Source: Phlebopus portentosus
Lineage: Eukaryota > Basidiomycota > Agaricomycetes > Boletales > Boletinellaceae
Length of the DNA: 64,000 nt
Assembly (NCBI GenBank): GCA_037892935.1
Contig: JAYXKI010000002.1
Span: forward strand, 62,001-126,000
Direction: 5' to 3'
The notes below the pieces were generated by a model, which had not been told where the DNA came from, searched no databases, and saw only the letters and a program-made list of their open reading frames with translations. Below, piece by piece: positions 13,872 to 25,410 of the stretch; position 1 is the first letter of the stretch, and each line of letters begins with the position of its first letter. The position numbers and the translations under genes are program-made.

Positions 13872-15474
13872 TTAATCAAAGCCACTTTCTTCCTCTACGA
13901 GACGATGACCATCCTGAGCGAAATGCACACTAGACATGCGAGTCTCTGTTTTGAGAGTTGTGTCACCATTGACCCCTTTCTCTGCTGCTTCCTTGAGATT
14001 GAATAGCATGCGACTCCCGAGGATGCAAAGGAAGGCAGGACTACCCAGCGTGTCAAGTAAAGCCGAGAGCAGGCCGTTGGATACCCTCAGCTTGAACTCC
14101 ATGACATTGAGAAGGTTGCATGCGATAGCGCTAAAGAGGTCAATATGTGAGTAAAATTGAAGTTCAGCATATGTAATATTCCTCACAGGACGAAATAAAT
14201 TATCTGATCTTGAATAAGGACTTTGACAAGCGTCAGACCCTCCAAGCTCCGGTTTATCATCCAAAATCCGACTGCTTTGTACAGCGCCAATGAAAAGAGG
14301 ATTGTGCTATATACCATGGGAATGGACCTATCGGACACCGCTCAAGATGTATGACATCGGTAATGCGCTAGTTGCTCACCAGAACGTGATTCCGAAACCT
14401 TGCGCGTTGTGCGATTCGCCGCACACAGTCATTCCCACCGCGATGTTCTTAGTCGTAACTAGATAATTGTTAGGCGATTATCGACGTGACAACTGAAAAA
14501 AGCTCTCACGGCCTTCGATCAGAGTGATGTGAATGCAGAGCCACAGCATTATCACCACTTCTAACGCGAGCAATATTTGGAGAACGGCTGTCAGGATTTT
14601 TGCTACTGCGGGTTCAGATTAATCATCATTGAGCTGTAAAATTTCTCACATCGAGAATAAAGCGCAGTAACTCGGATCATAAGGATGTCTATGTCACCAA
14701 TTCCTAAGTAAATCAAAATGAAGAGAAAGGGGGATTCGCTTACAGTCAATTAGGACGATCGTAAACCAGTCTGCTTGGGCGTCAATTTGCGTTTATTGCA
14801 GAACTTACGTCACTTACTCGAGACAACCCTCGTCCACATCGCGAATTTACCTAGAATAGCTCAAATCACTGCGAATAGGTGGTAGTCCATCACTTACACC
14901 TGAATGTAATGGATTAGCCGGAAAAGAATCTCGAGGACATTAATGACGTACACAGATGGACTCAGGTCATATGAATAATCTTTTCCGAACTTGAACGTCA
15001 GACGTGTGCTTAAGTCTTAGAAGGGCGGAATACGCACAAATAACTCTAGTGATTTCTCCAAAAAGGCCAGAGTAGCGATTCTAGTTTTCATCAGATACAG
15101 GAAGCAACAAGTTCTTTCAGGTAACTAACCGCAAAGTAAACGAAAGAGATGGCTCTAAAGGGTGAATTCTTTAGAAAGTCTGAGTGAGGCTATTGATACA
15201 TCAAGAGATTGTTCTGGCATTTACCCAGAAATATTTAACCTAATAAACTCGCGGTCACTGTTTGTGTTTCTTGACCTGAAAGGATCGTACTCACCTCTCT
15301 ATCCATCGTAATGACTGCATATTTTCAGCAAATTCTTTCATATTGAATACGGATGGAAGGATACATACGAGCATCATAAGTCAGGGACGTTATTGCTGCT
15401 GCTTGGAAATAACGCGAAATAGTGAAATCATGTACGAATACAGGGACTTGACTGGGGGCGAGAGAGAGTGCCAT
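13872..15474 (-). CDS. DUF6533-type multi-helix membrane protein, copy B
   Basis: This gene has the same exon order as copy A and the same start motif, MALSLAPSQVPVFVHDF followed by ISRYFQAAAITSLTYDA, with the ATG at 15472-15474. Later exons give ITMDRE, FRAISFVYFA, GKFAMWTRVVSS, AQADWFTIVLIDC, IRVTALYSR, a KILTAVLQILLALEVVIMLW helix, AVGMTVCGESHNAQGFGITF, SIPMVYSTILFSLALYKA and the C-terminal VMEFKLRVSNGLLSALLDTL block ending at 13872. Protein similarity to copy A is high throughout, which shows a tandem duplication. The function is unknown; a membrane sensor or receptor role is only a guess from topology. The exon near 14880-15000 is uncertain. Confidence 0.7.
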
Positions 15475-16565
15475 GTTAATCCGTGCCTAGGTTCTTGGAC
15501 GAGTCCAGAAGAAGTGACACTCGAAATGCAGGAGGGACGGAACGACACATAGCCTACGTTCAGGGTCGCATTTAAAGCGGATTGAATAAGTTCATTAAAG
15601 TCCGGGCTGTAGCTTTGATTAGAACCGATCACGCTTCCGGAGTGACTGAGTCGCACCTTGTCTTCCTCGGAAATACATCTAGGGTCTTCTGACAGTTGGG
15701 AGATGCACTGAAAATATTAAAATATAAGGTTTTGAAGAGAATAATGACAGATGGACATCGAAGCATCATAGAGATAGTCGCACAGCTGAGAATAGCGCGT
15801 GGCATTGGCCGTAAATAACTTGGAACGATCAAGACGATGAAAGAGCGGATTCACCAAAGCTGTTGTTATAGCGCTCGCACGGGAACGGGTAGGAATACTG
15901 TCGCTGGTTTGCGATGACAAAGGAGCAATACAGCGATGCCCGTGAGCGAGATTGTGAATGGAATACATAACAGGTGGCGCGAGTTATCGAGATAGCAGAG
16001 CAAACACTGCTACATGAGTCTTGATTGGACGCGACATGCGCGCTTCTTGGAGTAAATCTTTCGGTCCTGATGCTTCATTTCATTCTTCCGCATACTGACG
16101 TGGAATTGCAGATGGACGACCATGGACATAGTATACAGAGTACAGACATTTGTATGAAGCATTTCGCGTGTGTATGGATAGGAGCATGTCTTTGAGCGAC
16201 GCCGTTTATGAACAGGCCGGTGTGGTCAGGAACAAATGAGGTTCAGAAAACCAACCTTTTCACTCCGTGGGAAATCCAAGTACTCGGCAAACACCTTGGT
16301 AACCGTAAGTAAGTTGAAATCTTTCTCCTGAACGCAGATAGCTCTTAACGATCCGGGTTCTGGGAGGCACATTTTCTAATCTGTCCATCATGCGCCGCCG
16401 CTCGAACTGTAGTTACGTGTAATGTTCCTGTTCAGGGGGCGAGGCTCAGAGAGAAAGTAAGAGCAAATGCCACTATTGCAACGAAACTTCAAAAGAACTG
16501 CATCAAGAAAACCGATGAGATTATTTCCGTTCAGATAGAAGCTAAGAAGATTGTATCGCAGGCAT
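15475..16565. other. Spacer between DUF6533 copies B and C
   Basis: No gene is supported. Two overlapping minus-strand open frames at 15629-15968 have no recognisable features. This stretch includes the copy B promoter. Confidence 0.35.
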
Positions 16566-17600
16566 CTAAGTCTCCTGAAAATGAGTGTTATGGTCCTCCT
16601 CCTCTGCCGCTTCCTTCGAATTCAGAAGCATGTGACTTCCGAAGATACATAGAAATGCTAGAGCCAGCCTTCCGAGAGTATCCAGCAAAGCAGACAAGAA
16701 GCCGTTAGATACACTGAGTTTGAACTCCAGCACATTGAGAAAGTTGCAGATAATTGCTCTTGGAGCATCATTAGAGATTGACGCTGGCGGAGAATCCATC
16801 GTACTCAAAGTATGAAATAGATGATCTGATCCCGGATAAGCGCCCTGATCAGAGTAGAGCCTTGATTTCCCTTTCAATCCACGATTACTGAATGCGCAAC
16901 CAAGAAGAAGAAGACGACGCTAGAAACCATCGAAATCGACCTTCCCGGAAAGTGCATAATTGAATTTAGCGAAACAGATGTTACAATGCTGAGCTCACCA
17001 CCATATGATATTGTCTGTCACCCCGCATGCAGTGAGTCCCTTTGCAAATGTCCTCGCGGTGGCTATAGAAATCAATCAGAATCACGTCTGTTAATCAAGC
17101 GCAAAACTGACTTACGGCCTTCGGTGAGCGTGATATGGACCGTCATGCCGAGCATCAAGATTGCCTCTATGACGAGAAGTACTTGAAGCACGACTATTAA
17201 TAACTTGACTATTTCTGTTTCCATCACAGGGTAATTTGGTGATGGCTATAGTTAACGCACCTCGAGAACATAGCGCAATGACACGGATCATGAGGATATC
17301 TGCAGGAATATTACACATATCATACATCATAAAATACTGAGAAAAGGTATCTACAACCTATCAGAACGATATTCAGCAGATCTATAGGAGATAGTTGTAA
17401 ACCCTATATGAGCTTGGATTGAAACGCGTAAACTCGCCTGAAGTGAGTAGGGCCCACAGCGCAAATTTGCCTGTGGTCATTGTCCTATCGTAACTTGAAC
17501 GAATACAAGAAAATAACTACGCTTACGCCTTCGGAGAACATTAGTATCGTCATATAAAATCCTGTGTTGTTATCCTTTCTATTCCAGTAATTTCTATATC
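16566..17600 (-). pseudogene. Third DUF6533-family copy (C), truncated and stop-interrupted
   Basis: The 3' half of the family is recognisable: GKFALWALLTSG near 17450, DILMIRVIALCSR near 17290, a VLLVIEAILMLGM helix, FAKGLTACGVTDNIIWW, SISMVSSVVFFFLVAHS, IRALIRDQIIYF and the C-terminal VLEFKLSVSNGFLSALLDTL block. The 5' half (the MAL...DUF6533 region) is missing; a dead CMD-like gene begins within about 80 bases. A TGA at 16874-16876 interrupts the exon where copies A and B read through (after VIVD and before KGNQGSTLIRAL). Truncation plus a stop make it a pseudogene; residual expression of the C-terminal part cannot be excluded. Confidence 0.75.
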
Positions 17601-17680
17601 ATACTGGAAAGTAATCGCGAATCGTCTTGGTCTACAATGAACTGATTAACGTCTCTCCTCCTTTTCGGAGAACACATCTT

Positions 17681-18590
17681 CTACACTTCATCTTTTACCT
17701 CCGGTACTCCATCGCGCCATCTGAACCCACATATGCTAGCTACCCGTATCGCAATGTCGCGTACAGCACACACCTCCTCGTAGCTCGCACCTCCTCGTCG
17801 ACAATTTGCTAGGTGCCAGCCAATCTGTCGGGGAGTATCCATTGCTATAAGTGCTGCGACAATAGCGTACGAAGTATCACGTTGTCCAGGGTACTTCAAA
17901 CTATTATAGGCATGTCCGTACGCAATGTTCTTCGAGAACCAGCCTGTTGAGCATTCAATGATCAATTTTCTCTTTCAAACAGAGAAGCCGGAAAGGTGAC
18001 TAACCCATGTCCGGATGGATAGATTCCAAAAGGGACTGCACTGGTGCCGCTGTACTCCCATACATAGCAGTGAACAGCTTATCTCCTCAAGCAATTGGAT
18101 CCGAGACCTTGTCATCATCTACCTCTCTAGAGTTCACGTTGAATGATGCTTCCAAAAGGGACAGGATCCAAGGTACATACCGAACGAGCTTCATGTCTGT
18201 GAGTTCTTCGGGCGTCGCCTCATACAGTGGGACCAAGGATGAATTGGCCTATCCGCCAGTCGTGAAATTATCCACTCGACCTTGAGTTACTGCAAAAAGA
18301 ACATACCCGGGAGTATCCGCTAATCAACCCGGCTTTGAACAATGCTTCTCGAATCCTTACTACGAGACGTAGCTTGTCGTCCTTCGTTGCATGGAGAGCC
18401 TCCAACCTGGAAATGACGAATTATAAGACTCAAGGAATAGCATCTGGATGGTTGCTTGCACTAAACGCGACGGCAGTAATGATGTACCACGGATTGTCAA
18501 TCTCCAGGTCGACTCGGTTGGATACAGCTCCAGAAGTCGTCCAAGGATACTGGGCTATAACACGAGCAAGGAATTTACTAGATCTGCCAT
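17681..18590 (-). pseudogene. Carboxymuconolactone decarboxylase (AhpD)-like, dead copy E
   Basis: The family is clear from NPWYIITAVAFSASNHPDAI, VRIREALFKAGLISGYSR, LYEATPEEL, SIHPDMGWFSKNIAYGHA and PRQIGWHLANCRRGGASYEE, ending at 17681-17683. Two stops, TGA at 18430-18432 and TAA at 18421-18423, sit three codons apart inside the first exon, exactly where copy D reads PHVLRF. A third, TGA at 18087-18089, replaces the Ser of LASGDE. The ATG at 18588-18590 is out of frame with the conserved sequence. No intron could remove the exon 1 stops without losing conserved residues. Living members are about 230-residue proteins with an AhpD fold and unknown substrate. Confidence 0.85.
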
Positions 18591-19142
18591 CGCTGAAGTC
18601 CAAAGAGAAAAACGTTCTGAGTTCTGTTAGACAGGGAATGGTCCACAGCTTATGCCTCGGCATGGAACGAAGAGAAAAGGGCACGGGCAATCGGCAAGGT
18701 TATATATATATATATCAGTATTCCAGTGGACCCGCACGATCTGTGACTTGCGTATAGCACCAGCTTAGAATATGCGAAGCCGTCCAAGACCGATAAACGA
18801 ATGCGAAACAAGCGAGTGGCTGGAACTTCTTTGAAGATTGAAGACTTCGGTAGACCTATTTGCGTGAGATTATTGTCGAATATGGCAACGCTCGGGTTGG
18901 GTTGATGTCGTCGTTTGTTTATTTCAGCACATCATTTCTGATCCTGATTTGTCTGTATCAAGTATCAGTTACAGCGCAGACAACGCGAGCTCATCTTTTG
19001 CGGCTGTTTACTCAGTTTCTTCATCAATTGTTGCAGCAAGTCGGCAGCATGAAGGAAAACCCATCATTGGTCACTGGCATGTCTAGATAAGGAAACCTGG
19101 TGGTAGGTCCTGACCGTGGATGGAACGAAAACGACTTGCAGT
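18591..19142. other. Spacer upstream of the DUF202 gene
   Basis: No gene seen. It includes a short TA repeat at 18700-18715 and the presumed DUF202 promoter. Confidence 0.4.
18700..18715. repeat. Short (TA)n repeat
   Basis: About eight TA units in a row. Confidence 0.7.
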
Positions 19143-19848
19143 ATGCGCCAGGACAAGCAGAAGGACGTTCGAACCCCGAGTCGAGTCGTGTTGGAGGAAG
19201 TAGATGAACAGACCGCCGAAACCCAAACACGCGATGAATCAGAAGAAACCCGAAAACGCCAGCAACAGACTCCATCGGTCGACGAAACTCCAGCTCTCAG
19301 GAGACGCCAAGGGAAGCTTCTTGCTCGACTGAGACGACGCCTACCTGTCTTCACCCCATCTCTCGTGCTGGAAAATAGCGGAAGCGTTGCACGCGACCAT
19401 CTCGCTGCAGAACGCACATTCCTCGCTTATGTTCGGACATCACTAGGTTGCGCTGCTGCAGGTGTTGGTCTGTCACTCTTTCTAATCAGTCCAATCGTAT
19501 CCGCTCATAAGCTGGTTATCTATATGTAGCCCTCGTGCAATTGATAGCCATGACTCCTACGGATGTATCCATGCCTTTAGAGACCTTTGGTAAAATTATT
19601 GGTGCAGTGACTGAAGTCCTTGGTGTTGGAATCATGCTTATTGGTGAGCATTGTGTTTCACTTTAACTGGCTATCTGTTTTCTGAATTATATGCAACCCT
19701 AGCCGTCTTTCGCTACTTCAGCATGCAAAGAGCATTGATCGACGGCAAGTTTCCTCCTGCCGGCGTGGTCGTCTGGGCGATCGCAATTGCCATGGCGGTC
19801 ATCACATGTCTCACGTTTGGATTAATGCTCGCGATTGCCATGAGCTGA
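19143..19848 (+). CDS. DUF202-domain membrane protein
   Basis: Three exons (19143-19461, 19530-19643, 19703-19848) join in frame to 192 residues. The N-terminal 90 residues are charged and polar. Then comes the DUF202 core SVARDHLAAERTFLAYVRTS, with the conserved R-AxERTxLAxxRT signature, and three predicted helices: LGCAAAALVQLIAM, a second around IIGAVTEVLGVGIMLI, and the C-terminal VVVWAIAIAMAVITCLTFGL. Fungal DUF202 proteins include Vtc1-like vacuolar transporter chaperone relatives and YidH-like proteins. This one lacks an SPX or polymerase domain, so its role is unknown. It lies between two dead CMD copies but shows no stop or frameshift itself. The start is the first ATG in frame. Confidence 0.85.
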
Positions 19849-19956
19849 AGGATTTTATACAGATAGGTTACGATTCGTCACGACTTTCCGTTTGTGCAAC
19901 AGAGACAAATATCACAAGCACGATTTGACATCGCGGCCTCAATTCAGAGAAACCAA

Positions 19957-20882
19957 TTATTCAGTCTCACCTCCCATCATTTCGCTGTCCTGCACTTTCG
20001 GTACTCCAAGAGGCCATTGTACACCACACGCAGCCGCTGCCCGCATCGCGATCTCGCGTACAGCGTTTATCTCTTCAGTGCTTGCTCCTGCACGACGTGC
20101 GCTTTCTAGGTGTCATACGATCTGGGTCGGAGTTTGCATAGCGATGTTTGCAGCGACAAGGATAAAGGACGTCTCGCGCCGGGAAAGAACATTCTGGGCT
20201 CCCCAAACATGTCCACACACAATGGCTCTTCCAAACCAGCCTGAAAAAAATGGGTAAACTCGACTTATTAGACGTGGATAACAAAGAGGACGCATGCACG
20301 AACCCATATCTGGATGAATCTCATAGAATGTTGAGTTAATAGACTCGGTGTTACTGCCATGCAATGCAGAGAAGAACTCGTCTCCAGAAGCGAGCATGTC
20401 AGAAACTGTGAGATTTTCCGTTTCGCTGTTCAAACACGTCAATACTTCGGCTGGGATCAACGATGATAATAAAGAACACACCGCACGGGCCGTGTGTCCC
20501 TCAATTCATCAGGCGTTTCTTTGTACAAAGCGACTAACGCAGATATTGCCTTGTAAGCGGATTTGTTCAGTGGCAAACTTCATTCGTTGAAGCTCTCGAC
20601 ATACCCTTGAATATCCACTGATCAGACTGGCCTTGAACAAGGCCTCCCGCATCCTCACAACAGCCCGACGCTTATCGTCACCGGTTGCGGACAGTGCAAT
20701 AAGCTTTGTAAGCACGAAGCGGAGCACATGTGGCACCACGTCAGGCCCATTGCTTGCACTGTATGCAACAATCGCAACGATGTACCACGGATTTTCGAGC
20801 ACTTGATCGACCTCGTTGAGATCGCCGAGGCGAGAGTCGTAGGGTAAAGCGACTCCAATTGTTCGAGGAACTCAGTGGTCAT
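19957..20882 (-). pseudogene. Carboxymuconolactone decarboxylase (AhpD)-like, copy D with nonsense codon
   Basis: The start (20880-20882) gives MTTEFLEQLESLYP, followed after an apparent one-base frame slip at 20842-20844 by ENPWYIVAIVAYSASNGPDV, MREALFKASLISGY, LVALYKETPDEL, LASGDEFFSALHGSN and GWFGRAIVCGHVWG. The frame then meets TGA at 20113-20115 in place of the conserved Trp of the QIxWHL motif, and continues HLESARRAGASTEE to the original stop at 19957-19959. The slip is repaired by one extra C in a CCC run and may be a sequencing error. The Trp-to-stop change is a substitution and removes the C-terminal 50 or so residues. Copy E upstream is a related and more decayed version. Confidence 0.75.
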
Positions 20883-21755
20883 TGTATATATTGGACGAGA
20901 AACGTTGTAAAACTTTCTTCCAGGCGTGTCCAGACTAAAGCCTCTACAAGAGGGCAGGAGCTAAAGTGAAGCTTGAGCCCCGTCACAGTACTGCCAGCAT
21001 ACGCCCCGTGAGATAGAGAAGCAGTGGTGCTTGATACACGTTGTGATCGAATGAGCCGGGCGTACGAGCCAGGAATAACTTAGCAGAGACAGATAGATAC
21101 TAACTATTATATTATAGCTCTATGGTACCCTTGTAATCAAGCGCTTACGCTTACCTGCAATCCGAACAATACACCCATCATGAGGCGTGGCATTTGTATC
21201 AGAATTAACACTAAAGATGATTGAGAGTGTTGCCAACGCATCGCATCTAATCCGCCAGATCTCATCACTTAAAAGCTCATCGGGCTTCTGGAAGTGCCTG
21301 AGCCTGCTGTCCTGTCCAACGGTCCCCATACTTCAAAGTCTCTTGATGTCTAAAATAGCGGTTTGAGACCATCTCATTAAACCGTGAATTTGATTTGAGA
21401 TGTACGATGGTCCGCTTCTCTATGAGTTTATTATAGAAGGTCGATGGATGCTAATGTATTATGTTGTCTGTCACAACATAAATGCATAGTCGTCAGAATT
21501 TGTGTCTAGACTAGGGAGAGCAGTAAATGAAACAACGCATGGCTTATCGTTACACTCTTTGTTCAGCAATATGTCATAATAATCATGGCTCAAGATAACG
21601 CGAGTTTGAGGTGGCTGAGGATATCTGCATGACTTTTGGTAATGCAACAAGTATAACATCAAGAGCGGCGAGAAATACAAAGCGGAGCTAGACGACAGTC
21701 TCACTATAAAGACAGGGCAGAGGAGTAAAACGTTAGTCCATGATTCATCACGTCA
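20883..21755. other. Spacer before the ABC transporter 3' end
   Basis: No domain was recognised. Open frames at 21120-21329 and 21471-21704 on the minus strand are short and unsupported. Confidence 0.35.
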
Positions 21756-24700
21756 TCATCGCCTCTCGCGCATTTTGAACCACACAATTCCAATAACGCC
21801 GACACCAAACCCAGCGATGAAAGCAAACAATACGAGCACGTCTCGATAATAGTTATTCAAACCGAAGCCGAAGAGCTGTATAACAAAATTACGTCAGTTT
21901 CTCGAACAGTCGAATAAAGGAATTGAAGACGCACGAGCTGCATAATAAGACTCGCCGATACATCTACAGGGACACCCTGCAGCGTGTCCGAAATCGTTAA
22001 GCCAGATCCGACCTCGTTCACTGAGAGTGCTTCAAGGGTATACTTCAAAGGGCAAAGCCACTGCAACCAACGCAGGACGGGAGGGATATCCCCAAGGTTG
22101 ACGAAAAAGCCTGCGAAGGTCATTTGGTAGAGTGCTGTGAGAGCGCTCAGGAGAATGGCAACACCACCATTTTGGAAGAGGCATGCGAGGAGGAAGTTCT
22201 ACAAGAAACAAGGAACAAAGGATAATTAGTATATAAGGAGAAAAATGAGGAGACGGTGCGCACAAAGAGAGTCATTGCCAATGAGTAGAGGACAAGGATA
22301 AATAGGAACTTAAAGAAGTTGGCTGGCTGGGAAGCAAGCCCTGCCATCCAATACGTTCTATGCAAAGGTCAGCAGAACGTAATGGCAGGTTAAGATTTGC
22401 ACACACATTGTAGACACAATTATTGTGGGTATTAATCTCAGAGGAACGACATCGAAGAAAACTCGGGATAACAACCATGCGGTGGGACTACGGAAGCATG
22501 TCAAGACTGGTGTGAGACTTTGAATTGCTTCAGACACACCTGTAATACATGTTGGACCTTTCCCGAAGGAACAGAGGTCGGTTCTCTACAAGGTTATGGA
22601 GCGCGCTCAGAGACGAAAATGCGACGAGAGCACCCTACAAGAAGCATAAGCCAGAGATCTTCATAGCGCCGAGATGATCTTACCAAGAAAAAAAGACATC
22701 CAACACGAGACTGGAAACCTGAAATTGTGATACCCGTACTGAAGTACAAACCACCGCAGAAAACGCCGAGAATGCAGGAAATGCTGACGTGTGTGACGAA
22801 AAGAGTCTTATCTCTGAAATGATGGCATCATAAATGAATGCATGCTCTTACACAGAGAAAAGAAAAGACCCTACCTTCGCAAGATCTTCCACTCTCTTCC
22901 GGACAGTACTTCAAGCTGCGTCAAGAAAGTGGCCGCATAATGCAAATTTGAGACTGCCTTTGGACCCGTCTTCCTTTCTGTCTCGCCCTTCTCCAGCTCG
23001 GCAGGAAGAGTACCGCCTGCACTCGCCTGCTCGCTCTTCTCTGCGTCTGTCTGATCTGCCTCCTTCGAAGCTGTCTCTCTTTGGATCGAAGCGCCGGAAT
23101 CGAAAGAAAATAAGCTCGGTTTCGGGTCAGATGCAATGTCCAACAGATGTTCTGCGACGTTATACCCTTCAGGTGGTGACGGAACACCGCGTGCTGCGAA
23201 GTACGTTAAAGGCGCGAGACCACCCGGGCCAGAGTACAGAGCTCGCCCATGTGCGAGGACCATAACGCTATCAAACGTATGATACAACTTTGAACTTGGT
23301 TGATGAATACTTGCGATCACTGCAGTCGGACGTTCCGGGTCATGTGCAACCGCACGAAGTACATCCGCTACGCGGCTCGCACTCACAGAGTCCAATCCAC
23401 TTGTAGGTTCGTCAAGCACGAGAGCATCTGGTCGACCGACAAGCTCTAATCCGATGCTGACACGACGCATCTCACCGCCAGAGATACCTCGTCGTTCGCC
23501 ATCGCCGATACGCGTATCCGCGACCTCCGTAAGCCCAAGTTGCTCGATTACCTCCTCCACTCGAGCATGTTTCTCTTGGAAAGACACAGATTCGGGCAGA
23601 CGGAGCTTAGCCGCGAAAACGAGTGCTTCGCGCACTGTGAGCATCGGAGGGAGTACATCTTGCTGTGGTACAAACGCGACTCGCGCCAATGGCGCGGAGT
23701 TACCAACGGAAGAAGATCGCGTGACGGTACCTGAAACAACGCCTGACTTCTGTTTACCAGCAAGAATTTCGACCAGAGTCGTCTTCCCTGCGCCTGACGG
23801 GCCAAGAATCGCCATCATCTGTCCGGGTTCAACGCGTCCGTTCACGTTATCCAGTACGACTTTCTCGTCTGTGTATCCATCCGCAGCACTCGATCTCCGT
23901 CGTCGTAGCCGAAATGCGTACGAAGTCGGTACGACGTAAGAGACATTACGCCATGCAATCATGACTCCGCCATTTCCAAAGGCACTATGGAAGCCCTTCC
24001 GTGCGCGTCTTTGGCTGAGGAACCCAAAGAACAGGACTGCAAGTGCGAGTAGGATAAGAGCTCCTACGACGGCAAGCCCCGCGATAACGCCACCGTTAAG
24101 ACTTTTCCCCGTATCTTCTGTTGTGCTGTTTGATTCGGAGGCTTGATCAAGTACATTTTGCGTGACGCACTCTCCAAACGAGCAATCGGAGAGTGAGAGA
24201 CCATTGGATCCAAATAGCTGATTTAAGATAGTCTGTTGGAATCCGCAAGTCGTAGTCGACGACCCATCCGAAGGCTCTGCGCATGATATTGTCAAGTTCC
24301 CGTCAAGCCCGTTAATCGTTTGGGTCAAATCGGTCACCTATAAAGGAGATCAAGGTTTGCATCAAAGCGGTTCCACATGGAGCTTGATGGAGAAGGACTT
24401 ACCCCGCCACCACAGAAAGTCGTGTTCGCCCGGCAGGTGCATTGCAGATTCGAGCATACCCAGTCAGTAGTACCATCGTTTGTGACAGACTGCTCGCAAG
24501 AATCTGCCGTACAATAGAACTGCTCTACCCCATCATACCAGAGTTGAGCATACGCTGAACCAGCCGAACCAAAACCAGTGACATTCGGCAATGGTGTGAG
24601 TTCAGGCTGAAGGGTCCGTAGAATATTGAGGTTTGTTTGGCCAGAGAAGATGGCTTGTAAAGTTGGATTCTAGAGGGAAAGTATAAGAAATAGCGCTGTG

Positions 24701-25139
24701 AGCGAAGAGTGGCGTGTGGTGGACGTACGATGACATTGCAGCTCATCTGGCCAGCTGCCGCAACTTTGGCTTGAGTGTTGCACACCAATGTCGTATTGCT
24801 GCCAGGTAGTCCATTAGTCAATGAACTCGAACTTCCTCCTGCATCTGTGAATCCCGTCTGACATGCCGACGAGGACTGACAGACGTTACAACCAAATCCG
24901 CCCCAGCCAGATTCACATGAGCACTCCGAGCTGGTCAGATTTGTACTACCAGAAGCCAGGTTTCGGCTCGATCCCTGGAAGATGTTCCCTCCACAGCCTG
25001 GCTCTGAGCAAGTCGAGCCTCCAAAGCCAGATGGACAAATGCACGATGTGTCATTGTATATTCCATAGTTCTCACAGCTCTGCGCTGCAGCTCTCCAGGC
25101 AAAGAAAAGCAAAGAGAGAAGAGTGCGAAGTCTGTACAT
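21756..25139 (-). CDS. ABCG-type half transporter with EGF-like N-terminus (Adp1-like)
   Basis: The start (25137-25139) begins a signal peptide, MYRLRTLLSLLFFAWRAAAQ, then a cysteine-rich luminal region with EGF-like stretches such as CICPSGFGGSTCSEPGC and CESGWGGFGCNVC. A membrane helix (GVIAGLAVVGALILLALAVL) is followed by one nucleotide-binding domain: Walker A GPSGAGKTT, signature ISGGEMRRVSIG, Walker B ALVLDEPTSGLD, and the H-loop SIHQPS. The C-terminal part, split by several introns (21756-22870), has about six helices, including RDKTLFVTHVSISCILGVFC and YWMAGLASQPANFFKFLFIL. The order is NBD then TMD, as in ABCG/White. Yeast Adp1 has this layout; its substrate is not known. The stop is at 21756-21758. 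It diverges from EMC4. Confidence 0.9.
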
Positions 25140-25410
25140 GGGGAGACGAGAGGAGGAACATGGACGAAGGAAGGGAAGAGGATGCTGAGATATAAATATG
25201 TGAATTCTGGTGAGACTTTACTGTTAGCACACCACACCACACTAGTACTGCCGCCGTGTCATTCCACATCCACTTATCTCGCCAGAGATAGATCCGCGTA
25301 TTGCTGCATTGGGATATTCTACGATCGTCGTGGGACTGTCCGATCCGACCGAGTCCCGCGTCGGCACCTTGGCCAGTTACTACGACCTTCCCTCACCCTC
25401 ACTAACGACG
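25140..25410. promoter_or_regulatory. Shared promoter between the ABC transporter and EMC4
   Basis: A 271-base divergent intergenic region that must carry both promoters. No specific element was identified beyond a CACACCACACC-like run near 25229. Confidence 0.45.

Noticed and set aside
18240..18300. A TAG in the CMD copy E near 18250 taken at first as a fourth nonsense codon
   Set aside because: Comparison with copy D shows it is the acceptor AG of an intron, so it is not a lesion.
19024..19417. Minus-strand open frames opposite the DUF202 gene
   Set aside because: They are shadows of the DUF202 first exon, which has the clear conserved motif.
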